From NCBI RefSeq assembly GCF_047948215.1, contig NC_134465.1:49383946-49447945 (forward strand): a stretch of 64,000 nt of DNA, read 5' to 3'. Positions 14,329 through 26,887 of the stretch are shown one piece after another. How positions within the stretch are numbered: the stretch's first letter is position 1; the number at the start of each line of letters is the position of its first letter. Both the position numbers and the translations under genes were made by a program. This DNA is from Lycorma delicatula. Lineage: Eukaryota; Arthropoda; Insecta; Hemiptera; Fulgoridae. The notes under the pieces are model-generated. The model ran no database searches, was not told the DNA's origin, and saw only the letters and a list, made by a program, of their open reading frames with translations.

Positions 14329-14538
14329 ATAATGCCTTTATATCAGAGAAGAACTTCGTGCCCCGTTACTAATGAAGAAATAGATGAAGTTGTTAAAATT
14401 GCACTTGAAAGTAGGCACAGTTTAGCATTTTTAGCCGAAATTTATAAAGTGCCTTTTTTAACATTATTACAAAGAGTACGTGATATTCATCTCGCTAAAC
14501 GTGTGGAAAAATCAAATGTAATGTATCATATTATACAA
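14329..14538 (+). CDS. Candidate coding exon with pipsqueak-like helix-turn-helix
   Basis: A 210-nt block is preceded by a pyrimidine-rich tract ending in acag and followed by gtaagg, so it looks like a real internal exon. It is open throughout, with an ATG one codon in (14332). The 69 residues from that Met include NEEIDEVVKIALES, then HSLAFLAEIYKVPFLTLLQRV, which follows the pattern of the pipsqueak/CENP-B type HTH (a first helix, then SLxxxAxxYxVPxxTLxxRV). Both exon ends are phase 0. The next recognised exon, at 26888, is also phase 0 and open from its acceptor (residues NAVTEKKDTEDN before the MDQG start), so splicing the two would add about 81 residues to the TIF1 protein. The intervening intron would be 12.3 kb. 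It could instead belong to another gene or be a captured transposon domain. The domain call rests on pattern only. Confidence 0.55.
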
Positions 14539-15097
14539 GTAAGGTGTTGATTATGTTTGTTTTTTGTTCTATCTTTTTTGTCATCTAAACACTGTCATCA
14601 GTATTTGGTTTTATTTTTAAATTAGTAATATTTATTTATTATAATAAAAAATACACTTTTTGGAGGATTACTTTTCGTTAAATAATATCGAAATAAAGAG
14701 TTTAGTTTGGTTTCTTTCTTCTCTTTTGTGTATTTATTTTTTTCTGGTTTACTTTCATCGGTTGATCTTTATAAAAGGTGTGTCAGGTTGGCTGAATAGT
14801 GTTTTGGATATTTTTTCAGATTGTTTGGCATGGAAGTGTTTACTTGTATTTTCATGGGACTGGTATGCTCTTCTTTGGATAGATGTATTTTTGTATCGTG
14901 GAAAAATATTTTCTCTTGAATAAAATATTGAAGATACTTCAGGAAACATTCAGAACTAAAGTATCTGCTGAAATATTGCAATAGAACCTGAGGTTTTTCT
15001 TATTTTTCAATTATGTTGCACTGTTAAAAGTAAAGTTTTGTTTATATGAATCAAATACATAATTAAAAAAATATATATTATTTTTATTATAAAATAT

Positions 15098-16312
15098 ATT
15101 TCAAGAAAGCATATGATTGTGTACATTGAGAATCCCTGCTAAAAATCCTGACAAATTTAGGGCTTCACCCAAAACTAGTCAAAATCATCGGACACTAACG
15201 GATACCAAATCCAAGGTTAAATTCAAGGGAGAATATCTGATCCACTCCACATCAAAACAGGACTGAGACAAGCAGATGGACTATCAGCGTTTTTATTCAA
15301 CTGTGCCCTTGAATTTATAATACGGGATTGGTAAAAATTAAATAAAGATAACGTCAAAATAGGAAAAGTTATCTCAGTAAATTGCCTGGGCTTTGCAGAC
15401 GATTTAGCCCTACTATCCCAAAATATAGAAGAGGCCAGATACAAACTGTCAACACTGGAAGAGATTGCAGGAAAAATTGGTCTAAAAATTTCATATAAAA
15501 AACCAAAATTATGGTGAGAGACCCACTATGCATAAGCAAAGTAAAAATAAACAATAATGACATAGAACTAGTAGAAAACTTTAAATATTTGGGGGAAAAC
15601 ATCACACACAACCTCCAAGAAAATCCAAACTGGAATGAAAGAATAAATAAACTCATCAAAGCCACAATAAAAACACAACATCTATAACAAAAAATGCATG
15701 TCCATAAACATAAAAATAAGACATTACAACTCAGTTATCCGACCAGAAATACTTTACGGATGCGAAACCATATTTGGACCGTATCAGACAAGGTTTACCA
15801 ACAAACTGGAAGAGATTGAAAGACAGATTCTACAACGATGCATTGGGAAAAACATTAAAAAAGAGGGGATTTGGAGAATTATTCCAAACGAAGAGATTTA
15901 CAAAACTATCATCCCGATAACTAATAAATTTAGAAAGAAGTTAATTTCCTTTCTAGGACATATTTTCAGAATGGAAGAGACCAGACTTATCAGACGGATA
16001 ATCAAACTTTTCTGGAACAAGAAAAGCAGACCGAACTGGTTATATGAAGTACAGAAAGACATGGAGGAATTAGACATAACCCGTGAAAACCTAAATACGA
16101 AAACCGGAAACTATGAGAAATTAAAAAATAAAGAAGCAAGATTCCTATCGAAACCCAAGAAAACAATAAGCCGCAGGTGTACTCTGAACAAGAAAGGGCA
16201 AGAAGATCTGAAACCCTTAGAAATTACTGGCAAAAAAGAAAATCTGAAAAACAACAAATCAGCAAGAAAAGAAACAACTTGCCAAAAAAAAAATGAACTA
16301 AAGTGATTCATT
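15098..16312 (+). mobile_element. 5'-truncated LINE, second family
   Basis: Begins abruptly at RT motif A (KAYDCVH) and continues through KVKFKGEYL and GLGFADD-like NCLGFADDLALLS, with the FADD box intact at 15392-15403, then IGLKISYKKPK. Stops and a frameshift follow. The final block, 15698-16306, is open for 202 codons: IRPEILYGCETI, then IERQILQRCIG, KLISFLGHIFRM and a Lys-rich end, the usual C-terminal domain after the RT. It differs clearly from the LINE at 10.3-13.4 kb. 5' truncation is the normal result of incomplete target-primed reverse transcription. Confidence 0.85.
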
Positions 16313-17514
16313 ATGGTAAAAAATATATAGGGTGTTAGAGATCTGAAAAAAATTGTTGCATTCGAGTTTAAATAAACCAACAAACAGGTTTAACAGAAAG
16401 AAACTACAAAAAAAGGAGACTGCAGTTCATGTTGATTGTAGCAACTGTGTTGATTTAGAATATCGTGAATTTTTTTTACACTAAGCACAGAGTGATCCAA
16501 TATAAATAGCACATTCTTCACGATTAAAAGAATTTGTGAAGGCATGTTAGATTACAAATGGTTGATATGAACACTCCAGTGTAAAAAATGTGAACAAAAG
16601 TATGTATACAGCAATTGATCAGATAATACTAGCTGTAGTTTCATGATCTGCAAAATTTTGTAATGAGATACAATAAAATTTTTAGTGTAGCCTATGTGCA
16701 TAAATTTTAGTGTTTTCAATGGAAAATTATCATGTATTATACTATTATATTATGAATGTGAATCTGAATGTATTAAATATCTTCCAATTAAATTTATAAC
16801 AATCATGTGAATTTTATGACTTGAGGGGATAATGATGTGATATAAAAATAAATATTTGCCAATGTTGGAACTGTTAGTGTTGGCTTTTTTATTCGATTTC
16901 CTGACACTTTGAAGGAGAAGTATTTCACGATATTGTTGGTCATTGTTGTTTTGCATTGAGATAAATATTTTACATGACTATTACTTACAACATTCAATGT
17001 GATAAATATCTATTATATCATATTCCAAAGTATAATAATCCAAGGTTGCTCACAACTTATTTGAAGGTATTTTAATGGTAGCAGAGGAATAACAAAAACC
17101 CTCACATAACAAAAATCCACCTTATGGTAAAGGAATAAAAGAAAATACTTAATCCTTTTCTATTATATCTGATTGAAGTTATGGCTCAAAAATTATCACC
17201 ATGTTTTATTATCCCTCTTAGGTTACGTTAGTGAAATTCTTTTAGTTTGTATTAAAATTGGTTACGGCTTTGATTTTATTTCGTTGCATTTTATAAAAAA
17301 AGACAAGAATTTGTCTTTGGTTTCTGGTTGGCCATTTTGCAGTTAAACAATTTCTTGGCCAATTCTTTCATGTTAAGACTGTGTTTTTTTAATTGAAACT
17401 TTTGGAACTGTTAAGAAATTATAATATATCACTTGTATCACTAGTATCTGAAGTTGTGGTCACTTTGATTTGTAAAATTTCTCTTTGAATAACACAAAAC
17501 AAATAACTTTTCAT
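16313..17514. other. Non-coding sequence
   Basis: Flank of the truncated LINE. Nothing recognised. Confidence 0.5.
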
Positions 17515-17840
17515 GGTATTCAAAGATGGTGATGATTTTTCAAGCCGCATTGAAAAATTGTCATTGTTTATCAGATACGACTATCTCAAAGTTAATCATT
17601 AGTCCACGTCATGGAGTAGATGCATATAAAAATCTCTAAAAAAAAAAAAAGAAGAATTTAAAGTCATTAACATCAGTGTGGAAGATCATGTCCACTGCTT
17701 TTTGGGATAAAGTTTTGCTTGTTGATTTTTTTACTAGGGTGCACCAGTAAATGTTGCATCGTATTGTGGGGAGGTTTTCATGTCATTTGGATGTGAACAA
17801 ATGTAAAATGATTTAACTTGTTTCTGCAATTTAAGCAGTT
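17515..17840 (+). mobile_element. Mariner fragment
   Basis: With frame changes the + strand reads DDFSSRI, then KKKKEEFKV, then a run equivalent to SAGKIMSTAFWDKVLLVDFFTRGAPVNVASYC. That run is the segment between the first and second catalytic Asp of mariner transposases (GKVMxTVFWDxxG...DFL..G.T.N...Y). No ends found. Confidence 0.6.
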
Positions 17841-18408
17841 CCTGTCCAGTTAGCACCAGGATGTCTGGCACTAATAATTTTTTTTAATAACCTACTACTG
17901 GTAATTATTCTCTAAGTATAACTTTCTCTTCAAAATGTGGTGCGTTTTTCTTTTCAGATTTTTTTTTTATTTAAAAAAAAATATTTTTAGTGCTTAAGTT
18001 TTCATCAATTAAATTATATTTATATTTTTAATGTAGTTAAATTTAATATAGTTAAATTATTAATATAGTTAATTAACAGATATTGCAGCATTTTCTTTCA
18101 TTAATTATGTTTACAAGGATGTATTATTGATTATTGTATTATATTAATAATTTATTTATTTAATCTTAGATTTTAATTTATGTTATGCGCCACAATTTAA
18201 TTTTTCTTTCATTCAGTCTATTTCCTTCATTGCTTACTTTCCTTTGTAATTAATTGTCTCAACTTATTTAATCTTAACTACCATAAGAGCTGCTATCTTT
18301 TTGACTTTTTTTGCAGAATTTTTTTTATTAAATATTTGTAATTTTTTAATTTAAAATCATGATGTTACACATCTCAGTGTTGGAAGTTTTTTTTTTCTTT
18401 GCAGTATT

Positions 18409-18422
18409 GGGGGGGGGGGGGG
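18409..18422 (+). repeat. G14 homopolymer
   Basis: Fourteen consecutive G in an AT-rich stretch. Length may be affected by sequencing error. Confidence 0.85.
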
Positions 18423-18925
18423 ACAATGCAATATGTAAGTTTGTATATGTAAAAAAAAGAAAGGCCTGGTTATTTCAGTCATCTCTGTTTAATTCTTTTT
18501 TTGAATTCTGTAAACAAGTATTGTAATTCAATTTTCTATTATTGTTTGGGAGAAAGCCGCATCTAAATTTTTAATTACAAGATTTTATTAGTATTATTTT
18601 CTGGACCACATTGAATAGCCTCTTGTCTGTAACAGTTACTAGTCTTTAGTTTATAATGCATGTAAATTTTTGTGAGAAGTTTTATTCTTAATGATTTTAA
18701 TTTATTTTCAGTACTTAATGTTTTTACAATTATTTTTTTAAGTTATATTTTTTAGAACTAAAAAATGTTGTGCCAGCATTTGTAGCACATTAAATAAAGT
18801 TATGTGTATGACAAGGAGAAATGTTGATAACAACAGACACAACCAAATTTCTAAATACATAATTTTTTTTAATTTAATTTTATTTAAATGATAATTTTCT
18901 CAACTGTTGAAACGTTAGTACATTT

Positions 18926-18968
<43 letters not shown>
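18926..18968. repeat. (TA)n(TG)n microsatellite
   Basis: About 23 nt of TA followed by about 20 nt of TG. A compound microsatellite; no coding value despite a short open frame over it. Confidence 0.95.
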
Positions 18969-19906
18969 CTATTTCTGATTAAAATAAACACTATTAAAAT
19001 TTGTCAGTTAGTAAATCAGTTTATTTTAAACACCAGTGGTTTTTTTGGTACACTTCTCAGCCAAAAGTTTGTTCTAATTATTGCATCCTCATCTGGTGAT
19101 CTATGGATAGTAAGTATAAGATGCAGGTAAACTCATTAGGCTTTTATAATTAGCTTTTATAGAAAATAAACATTTGCGTATGGTCAGTAATATTTTATAA
19201 AACATGATTCATGTTTTAGGAACTTAAAAACTTAATAAATTTAACAACAAATCTAATTTGCTTTGTTGTTTGTAGTAAAAGTTTTGAATCAACTGAATAC
19301 TTAGCTTAGCCTTGTAATGAAATAATAGAAAGTAAATAAAGATGCAATTAAGTATGTAAAATGATGGTAATATATCCACAATCTGTATTTATATGTATAT
19401 ATAATAAAAATTTTAAGAAAGAAGTTACGAATATGATTTTATCATTGGGAAGGTACTGTGTTTTCTTCATAAGTGTGCTGTTTATTAAGAACTGGAAGTA
19501 TAAAATTAAGTTTTGTTTTATTAATTTTCCTCTTTCTTTTCAACAACCCATCCAAGTTAATAAATAAGAGATTAACTTGGATGGTTAATCTTTATTAATT
19601 TTTTATTAACAGTATCTGCTATAAATTGTTGACTATTGTCAAAAAGTGATTTTGATTTGATTTATTTGGGTTGAGATAAAAGTTTATATTATTGTGAAAT
19701 ATTACTTACGAAAAACACCTTGTTCAAGCAAGGGACACGTCTGATTTTTATGTAAATGCATTACTTTTCTTGTCGATCTTTTTATATGCGCAATATTGGT
19801 TTTTTAATTTGGAACTAAAATCACATTCATTTTATCCCTTGGATATTGTTTACTGAATTAGATAAATTTAGTTTAATATTTAGGGAGTAAAAAATATGTA
19901 GATGTT

Positions 19907-19909
<3 letters not shown>

Positions 19910-19948
<39 letters not shown>
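19910..19948. repeat. (AT)n microsatellite
   Basis: Thirty-nine nucleotides of pure AT alternation. Confidence 0.95.
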
Positions 19949-19950
<2 letters not shown>

Positions 19951-20702
19951 GTGATTGAGTGAGTGCATGGGTGTGTGTGTTGTAGTAAGATGGTAATAAT
20001 AATAACTGTATAAAATTAAGTGGAATTTGAAAACAATATTTTAATCATGTTTAATTTTTATTTTTTATTATCAGAAAATTTCAGTTGGATAATAATTAAT
20101 GTTTATTTATTAACTACTTTTTTTTTTCATTCTTGAGTAAGTATTCCACTTCTTGGATCCATAAGTTTTGTTTTGTATAACAAGAAAAAAAAAGACAATG
20201 TAAATTAATGCAAAATAATTAAAGGTTATAAAACTTAATTAGTTTGTATAAAACATCTGAAAAAAAATAGTTAAAAACCTTTTTAACTTAGGGTGCAATT
20301 AAATGTTCTGATAAAAGATTGTGTTTTCTGAAGTAAAATTTTTAGAACATAAGTCTGCTATTTGTTAATTAGTAGAATAATTAGTTAAAAGAAAGGGTGA
20401 GATAATCTCTCTTAAAAGGAGTGTGAGGGTGGTGTTCAATAATGAGAAAATTGTTGCCAAATACTTTGTTTTGTGTTTGAGTGTGATTTTGTTTCTATAA
20501 AGGAGTTTTTCGAAAGGATTTTAATCGTCTTTTAAAAATCCTTAATATTCTTCTTTTTTTTAAAACACGGACTTATTTTATTTCAATGAATTCACTTTTA
20601 ATAGTTACAACTAATGAAAATATGAACTAATTTTAGATATTATTAACGTATACATAAGTTATTTTATTGATGAAACACAACATTGTTAAATTCACATTAT
20701 AC

Positions 20703-20722
20703 ATATATATATATATATATAT
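20703..20722. repeat. (AT)n microsatellite
   Basis: A run of about twenty AT-alternating nucleotides followed by a T run. Confidence 0.9.
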
Positions 20723-23063
20723 TTTTTTTTCATTTGACATCAGTCACCAGTGACTTGTGCTTTATTCCTGTAGAAAAAGTTAGGGGGTTAGTCTTAGATA
20801 TATTATGTTATTTTGTAGTATAGAAAATATTTAAAAAGTAATTATATTACTTACGTAATCATACTTTAATAGCGGATAATAAATGTCAGCCCTTTAAAAG
20901 GTCAATGCCAAAATATCTATTTTCGAGTCACTGGTGACACAATATACATGTTGAAAGTGGTGGGAGACATTTCCACTTTTGTGAAGTAACCTTTGTTTTC
21001 TGTTTATATTGAAAGCTGGAATAGTTACCATTAATTATATGTTTATTATATTTATTCGAGATGAGTTTTTTTGCAACATATAGTTTTTATTTATTTTAGT
21101 TTTGTTAAATTATTTAATTACTATTAAATAAAACCAGTAGAATGTTACACACTTTGCTGTCTATTTGAGTATGTAACCAAAGAAAAAGCTTTATTTCATC
21201 TGTCAGGAAGTAACATTAACATCTTTTTATACTATTTTTTAAAAAAATACAAAAAAAAAACAGTGCTTTATCCCTAAGTTTAGTCTGTTTTCTTATTTTT
21301 TATTGTTCAAACCTATTTCCTATTTAACTTGAGAGAGAATACTTTAGCATTTGGTGTTGTGGAGGTCAGGGGTTCAGGGAGGGGGATCAGTGATCTGGGT
21401 TGCCTCTATTTCGATGAGGTGTGTGTGCCTCATATTGAAGTAATTTACATGATTTTTATAAAAACCAGATTGATTAAAATTGTCGTACAAACCTTAAATC
21501 CTACTCTATACAATATGATTTATTAACTATTTTTTAACTAAAAATGGTGGCGATTATGTTGGTTAAATGAGCAGAAGAATAAATCGCATTCAGGATGTGG
21601 TTTTTATGAGCATCAGTTTGGTAAAAACCTGGACTAAGCCTGTCAATATTTTTCTTTTATATCTACATAACACAGTGGTAGGAAGTTTTATGATAAATCT
21701 TGTCTGTAATAAATTACCCCAATTCATTTACTTTTATCATTGTCTTAAATAATTTATGTAATTGGATATGTATTTCTGTAAACTTATACTATTAATTATG
21801 GTGATTTGGGCAGTGGAGACGGGTATCTTGGCCAGAACCTCGAAATTAAAAAAAAAATTAGTTTTTTCCTAGCATTTCAGAGGTACGTAATTTAGATTCT
21901 GTTGCAGTATAATTACATTGTTTTCTTACTTTCATTACGTTCTTTTCTTACAGAATTTGTTACTTTTTGTAAACTGGTTTTTTTTTTTAATGGACATTTT
22001 GTTATATAGGCCTATTCATATTTTAAATAAAAAGAAGTGAAAAATAAATTATAAATGAATTAAATAAAAACAAACTTGCTATCAAAGATTTAAGATTTTG
22101 ATTTGATGATAACTTCAAAAAGTAAAAATTGAAGGAATTGAAAAAGTATTACACCTTTTTGCTGCAGTTAAAAATTAAATGCCAGTTTATTTTTTTGCAG
22201 TTTAAGGGGCACCACTTATTTTACTTGTTAGTCATTAAAACGTTGCCTGTAATCTACAGTGGTGTATCAACATTCATAACTTGGTGATCTACAGGAATCA
22301 TGATTTGGGCTGTTGATGACATTTTATCTTTATTTCACATCCTTCAATTTTCATGATTGTGTTAATCTTTGAGATGTTCAGATTATTGTAAAACAATCAT
22401 TTTCCATTAAATTGAATTTGTATTTCAGTACTTATTAACATTATTGTTTTACTTTTTACTTCAGTTGGTAGTAAATATAGTTAATAGTTTTTTTTTAAGC
22501 TAATAGGTTAATTGCTAATTATTTAATAAGTTTTTTTGTATATATGTATGTATTAAAATAATGATTTGATAATTAATTTTTAAATAACTGTGGTTAATTG
22601 TAAGAAGGTGAAAATGGCGAATGTAATTTGTAATGGTGATTGTTGTTGGTTTTTTATCATTGCATGATATTTTTTTACTGCAGTCTTAATTCTATTCATA
22701 ATTTTGTGTGAAATCTGTAGCAAATTGTGATTTAGTTAACGCATTAATAATGCTTCTGATCACGTAGTATGTTTTCTTAGAATTTCATGCATTAATTTTT
22801 GTTTACATCATCCTGCTTTTATGGTCTCTTTTTCATAATTAAATAATTTTATGAATAGAATAATGAACAGCCAATTTTGTGAGTAGAATAATAGTAGTAA
22901 GTCATAAAATATTCCATGCGTAACTGTTCTTTAATTGTTAATCATTATTTTATAAGCATGTCTTAGATTTAAAAATGTTTAATATATTCACTTTGACAAA
23001 ATTTGATCTATTGCTATTAATATGATGCAATCGTCAGCTATGTTAAGAAAAAGAGACGACTGC

Positions 23064-23119
23064 TATTAACGGACTATACGACGAGCAGAGATGACTGCTC
23101 GTCGTATAGTCTGTTAATA
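23064..23119. repeat. Long near-perfect hairpin
   Basis: Left arm 23064-23088 and right arm 23095-23119 are reverse complements over 25 nt with one mismatch (which would be a G-U or A-C pair in RNA, depending on strand), separated by a 6-nt loop, agatga. The stem is GC-richer than its surroundings. It lies in the 12-kb stretch between the HTH exon and the RING exon. It could be a small-RNA precursor, a MITE core or a recent inverted duplication. Confidence 0.85.
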
Positions 23120-25308
23120 AAATCGATCTATATTTTCATCATAGTTTTTTATCTTATTGAGATATTATGAACAGATTGTTTTGTGTTTTATGAACATTTA
23201 TATCAAAACGTACTATTTTTCTTGAAGTATACTAAAAAACCCATACAATATTTTGGTGTATAAATTATATTTTTAAGTATTTTATTGTGATTAAAGTGGA
23301 TATGCAGTTTGGTTAAATATTCCCTTCAAATAACTAAGTTATCGTTACAAAGAATCATGCTAATTGTAAAATGGAAAAATAGTACAGTCCGTACAAATAA
23401 TTTGAATCATTCATGGTTTTCTATCATAAATTTTATAAATTCACTGGTATTAAATCATACTTTTCATACTTTCACTGGTGTTAGTTGTATGAAATATATT
23501 TGCTAATATTTCCCATACAAAAGGTTGGTGCATGGGTTTGTTTATTTGATGTGCTCACACTTTTATTATAGCTGCTGTTGGTATAGAGTGGATCAGTGGT
23601 GGTACGCAGCACACAAATGAGAGTGATTTATACTTCTTGAACGATTCATTAGTTTGAACAATTTATCTAAAATTATATTTTTGTTTTTGGGATAAAAAAG
23701 GAAAACATTGGGTTAGAGCTATGTTACAAAAATCACAACTCCAGAAACAGCTAAAAATGTTAGGATTATGAAGCTTTTTGTTGTAAAAATTTTGTCATCG
23801 TTAGCATGCTGCATTCATGCTTTTAGTTACAGTTTACTAAAACATTTAACAAAATCATGTGTTGAAACATAAATCGTGTAACATTTATGCGGCAGAAATT
23901 AAAGTTAAGGATTATTTTGGGTTCAAAATTTTTATAGTGGAAGACAAATCTTATACAAAATTATTTTTTAAATCTGAATTTTTTTTCCCAATTTAAATTT
24001 ATATTTGGCTTCATTATGAACAATAAATTAAAAATTTTAGCGAATAAAAAGAGTAATTTTTCTAATATAATAAAAATGTAGCAGAATTAAATAAACCATT
24101 AAAGAACAGCTGCAAAATTTTTTATTGATACATAACATGATGCTGTTATCACTAATCATTGATTTGTCCAAGAGTTCAAAGTTGATAAAACTCTAGAGTG
24201 TTTGTCAACCTTGTAATTGTACATTTGTTCATTACTAAATATGTTTCTTTAAATATGAGTCTGATGCCATTTTCACATTAAAATATATATTCAAGTACAG
24301 ACATGTCAAACCATCCTTAACGGGCCAAAAAAAGACTAGAATAATTGTCTCTAATTTGAACAAGAAATGTACTGACTGCTCATGTACTGTGTAAAATCCA
24401 GAACTGACATCATTTTTAGAGTCAACATTTATAGCACCAGATGTGCAAGATAAGAATGTCAAGCATAATTTACTCTTGGATTTACAAATTCATTTACTTA
24501 AAAATCTAAATGATCAGATCTATTTTGATTTTATAAATACAATGAAATATTTAGCCTCAGGAGGATATCCTTGCTTACTGCATCACTCATCCTGACATAC
24601 AAAACGTGTGATGTTTACCTTATTTTTCATACTTATGCTTCCTGTTTTTTTAAGGATGAGAATGGCCATACTGTTAATTGTCATCAGAGCTTTATCCTAG
24701 TCATCAGCTGTGGCAAATGATTTTATTCTAATGCTATGTCAGTAATACATTGATAGTTGCCTACTATGGTTCCAACAGGAACTTTGTGTAGAATGAATCC
24801 CTATGGAATGTTGAAGAAATGTTCCTGAGAATATTTCTCTTGTAATGGTCATGCCTGGACTGCCCTGTATGCTCATCTAACTTTTCTATGTGTGACAACA
24901 ATAGATTCTCTGATAATGTGAAAGAAATTGTGGTTGTTATATTTAAAATAGTTATATTAATTGATTAAAATAATATATGCACTGCCTTAACACTGCTTTT
25001 ACAATTAAAAATTATCTTAGTAGAATTTTATTTTTTAATTATTTTCTATAGAAATGTAGTTTTTAATCATTTGTACCAAATTTTATTAAAATGTTTTTGA
25101 CCGTCTTGATAATTACTATTTAAAAACTACCGACAAAAAAAAATTAACATTTTAGGAACCAGTATTCATTCCATATCATAGATATGGAATGAGTAGTTAG
25201 TATTTTTTTTTAACTGCTTTTCATTGATATTATAATTTTATTAAACTGGTCTAAATCTGACAATTATTATTATTTTCAACAGGATTTGAATTAGTGTAAA
25301 GGGGGACC

Positions 25309-25334
25309 GGACCCCCTCTTTTGAGAGGGGGTCC
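25309..25334. repeat. GC-rich hairpin
   Basis: GGACCCCCTCT (25309-25319), loop tttg, AGAGGGGGTCC (25324-25334): a perfect 11-bp stem, strongly GC-rich in an AT-rich setting. No T-run or gene end suggests a terminator. Function unknown. Confidence 0.8.
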
Positions 25335-25824
25335 CTAGGTTATTGGTTTTATCTATGGAGCGCCGACTTATAAGTTTACATAAGTTGTTTTTAATTACCT
25401 ACTATGAACAAATTATAATAAGATCTTTTTTTAGATATTTATTGTTCAAAAGTAGAGAATTTAATTAAAAAATTTGGTTAGTATCCATATTGAGATAAAG
25501 GTTTCATTAATTTTCATAGCTGCAGTATTTTCTTACAAAATTTTAAAGTTTGTTTGATCTGTTTTTAACCATTCACCTAAGTAAAAAGGTGCAGGAGTTT
25601 GGCCTGGAAAATAACTTAAGAACGTAAGGTTAAGAAAACTAATGATACATGCTTATGTGTGTATTTAAACTATTTGGTAATATATAATGAAATAAGTCTT
25701 TAAATTTTTAAGAAAAATTGGATTTATGAAAGAAGCGAGATAATGAAGTTTTCCCATTGCTTTTTAATTTTTAGACAGAAAGAAGACTGAATGTTAAATT
25801 TAGGAATGCAATAATTATCCAAGG

Positions 25825-25887
25825 AGGTAAGAATAGAGAAAGAAAGAAAGAGAGAGAGATATAGAGAGAGGGGGTGGGAGAGAGGAA
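25825..25887 (+). repeat. Polypurine GA-rich tract
   Basis: Mostly purine with GAAA, GA and a short G run (agagagggggtgggag). Simple repeat. Confidence 0.8.
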
Positions 25888-26089
25888 ATAATTTTGAAGA
25901 CATTTTTCTTTTTATAGAAAGAACAAATATGAAGACGTACGTAAGGCATGAATTTATTGTTAAATATTAATTAGGTTAAAAATAAATTATACCAAAGCAA
26001 AGTATTTGAAAGAAGGTTAATGAGGAATAATTATTCATGATTTTGTAACAGAAGTTACAGAATTTTGCTGTTTAAGAGTAAAATTAAGA

Positions 26090-26500
26090 AGAATGTATAA
26101 AGTCATCCACATCAATTGGCATCAGTCTACGGATGTCAGAAGCAGACTGGGACAAGACAAGATTACTTTTTTTGCAGATAAAAGTCTGTTAATATCTAAA
26201 AATTAGAAAGATATTGTTTAAAATATTTGTGGGGTGTAACAACGTGGACAGTAGAGAAAGCAGAAGGAAAAAGAATCTTTGCTTTTTAAAATATTTGTTT
26301 CAGGAGTATGAAATGAAGAGGAAATTTAGTTAAATTTGGTAATAAAAGGATGTATAGAGGATTAAAACCGTAGAGTAAGACAAAAATTGGAATACATAAA
26401 ACATAATTGAGGGTGTAGGATGTAGTAAATGTGTTTGAGCACAGAACAAAGGAACAGAATGTAGTATCCAATCAAACTATTCAAATGGCCTTGATTCATA
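26090..26500 (+). mobile_element. LINE C-terminal remnant
   Basis: The + strand near 26236-26280 reads TTWTVEKAEGKRIFAF, which resembles the ETWTxxKxxxxRLxAFE motif after the RT domain in many LINEs, followed by short basic stretches. Heavily mutated. It sits about 390 bp upstream of the RING exon. Confidence 0.45.
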
Positions 26501-26887
26501 AAGAAAGTAACTGCAGTTTAAATTTAGTTATGGGGTAGTATAATAATAATAATAAGTTAAAATTTTGGTACTGCACTATGAAAGTGCCTCCTCATTAATG
26601 TTAACTATATTTACTATTTATTGAATCGATTTGTGATAATTAAATAACTGCTATTCAAAAAAGCATTACACAAACATATAGATATGTTTATATATATATA
26701 TGTAATATAAAATTTCAGTTTGACAAAAACATACTCTAGAATAATAAAATTTGCAAAATAGTACATATAAAATACTTAACATTTTGTCTTGCTTAATAAT
26801 TCGACTTGAATAATTAATGTTATTTTTGAATTAATTTATCAATTACTCCCAAAACAAAAATTATTAAAATTCCTTCTTGCTTTACAG

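Larger units (their letters stand above)
17841..26089. other. Long non-coding stretch, possible 5' intron
   Basis: Apart from microsatellites and the hairpins listed separately, I see no coding sequence. If the HTH exon belongs to the TIF1 gene this is intron; otherwise it is intergenic and may contain the promoter, which I could not locate. Confidence 0.5.

Noticed and set aside
14660..14981. Overlapping frames on both strands downstream of the HTH exon
   Set aside because: Mutually exclusive frames in low-complexity sequence; no recognised domain.
24235..24462. 75-codon minus-strand frame
   Set aside because: Some resemblance to coding sequence, but I could not name a domain and the flanks give no continuation.
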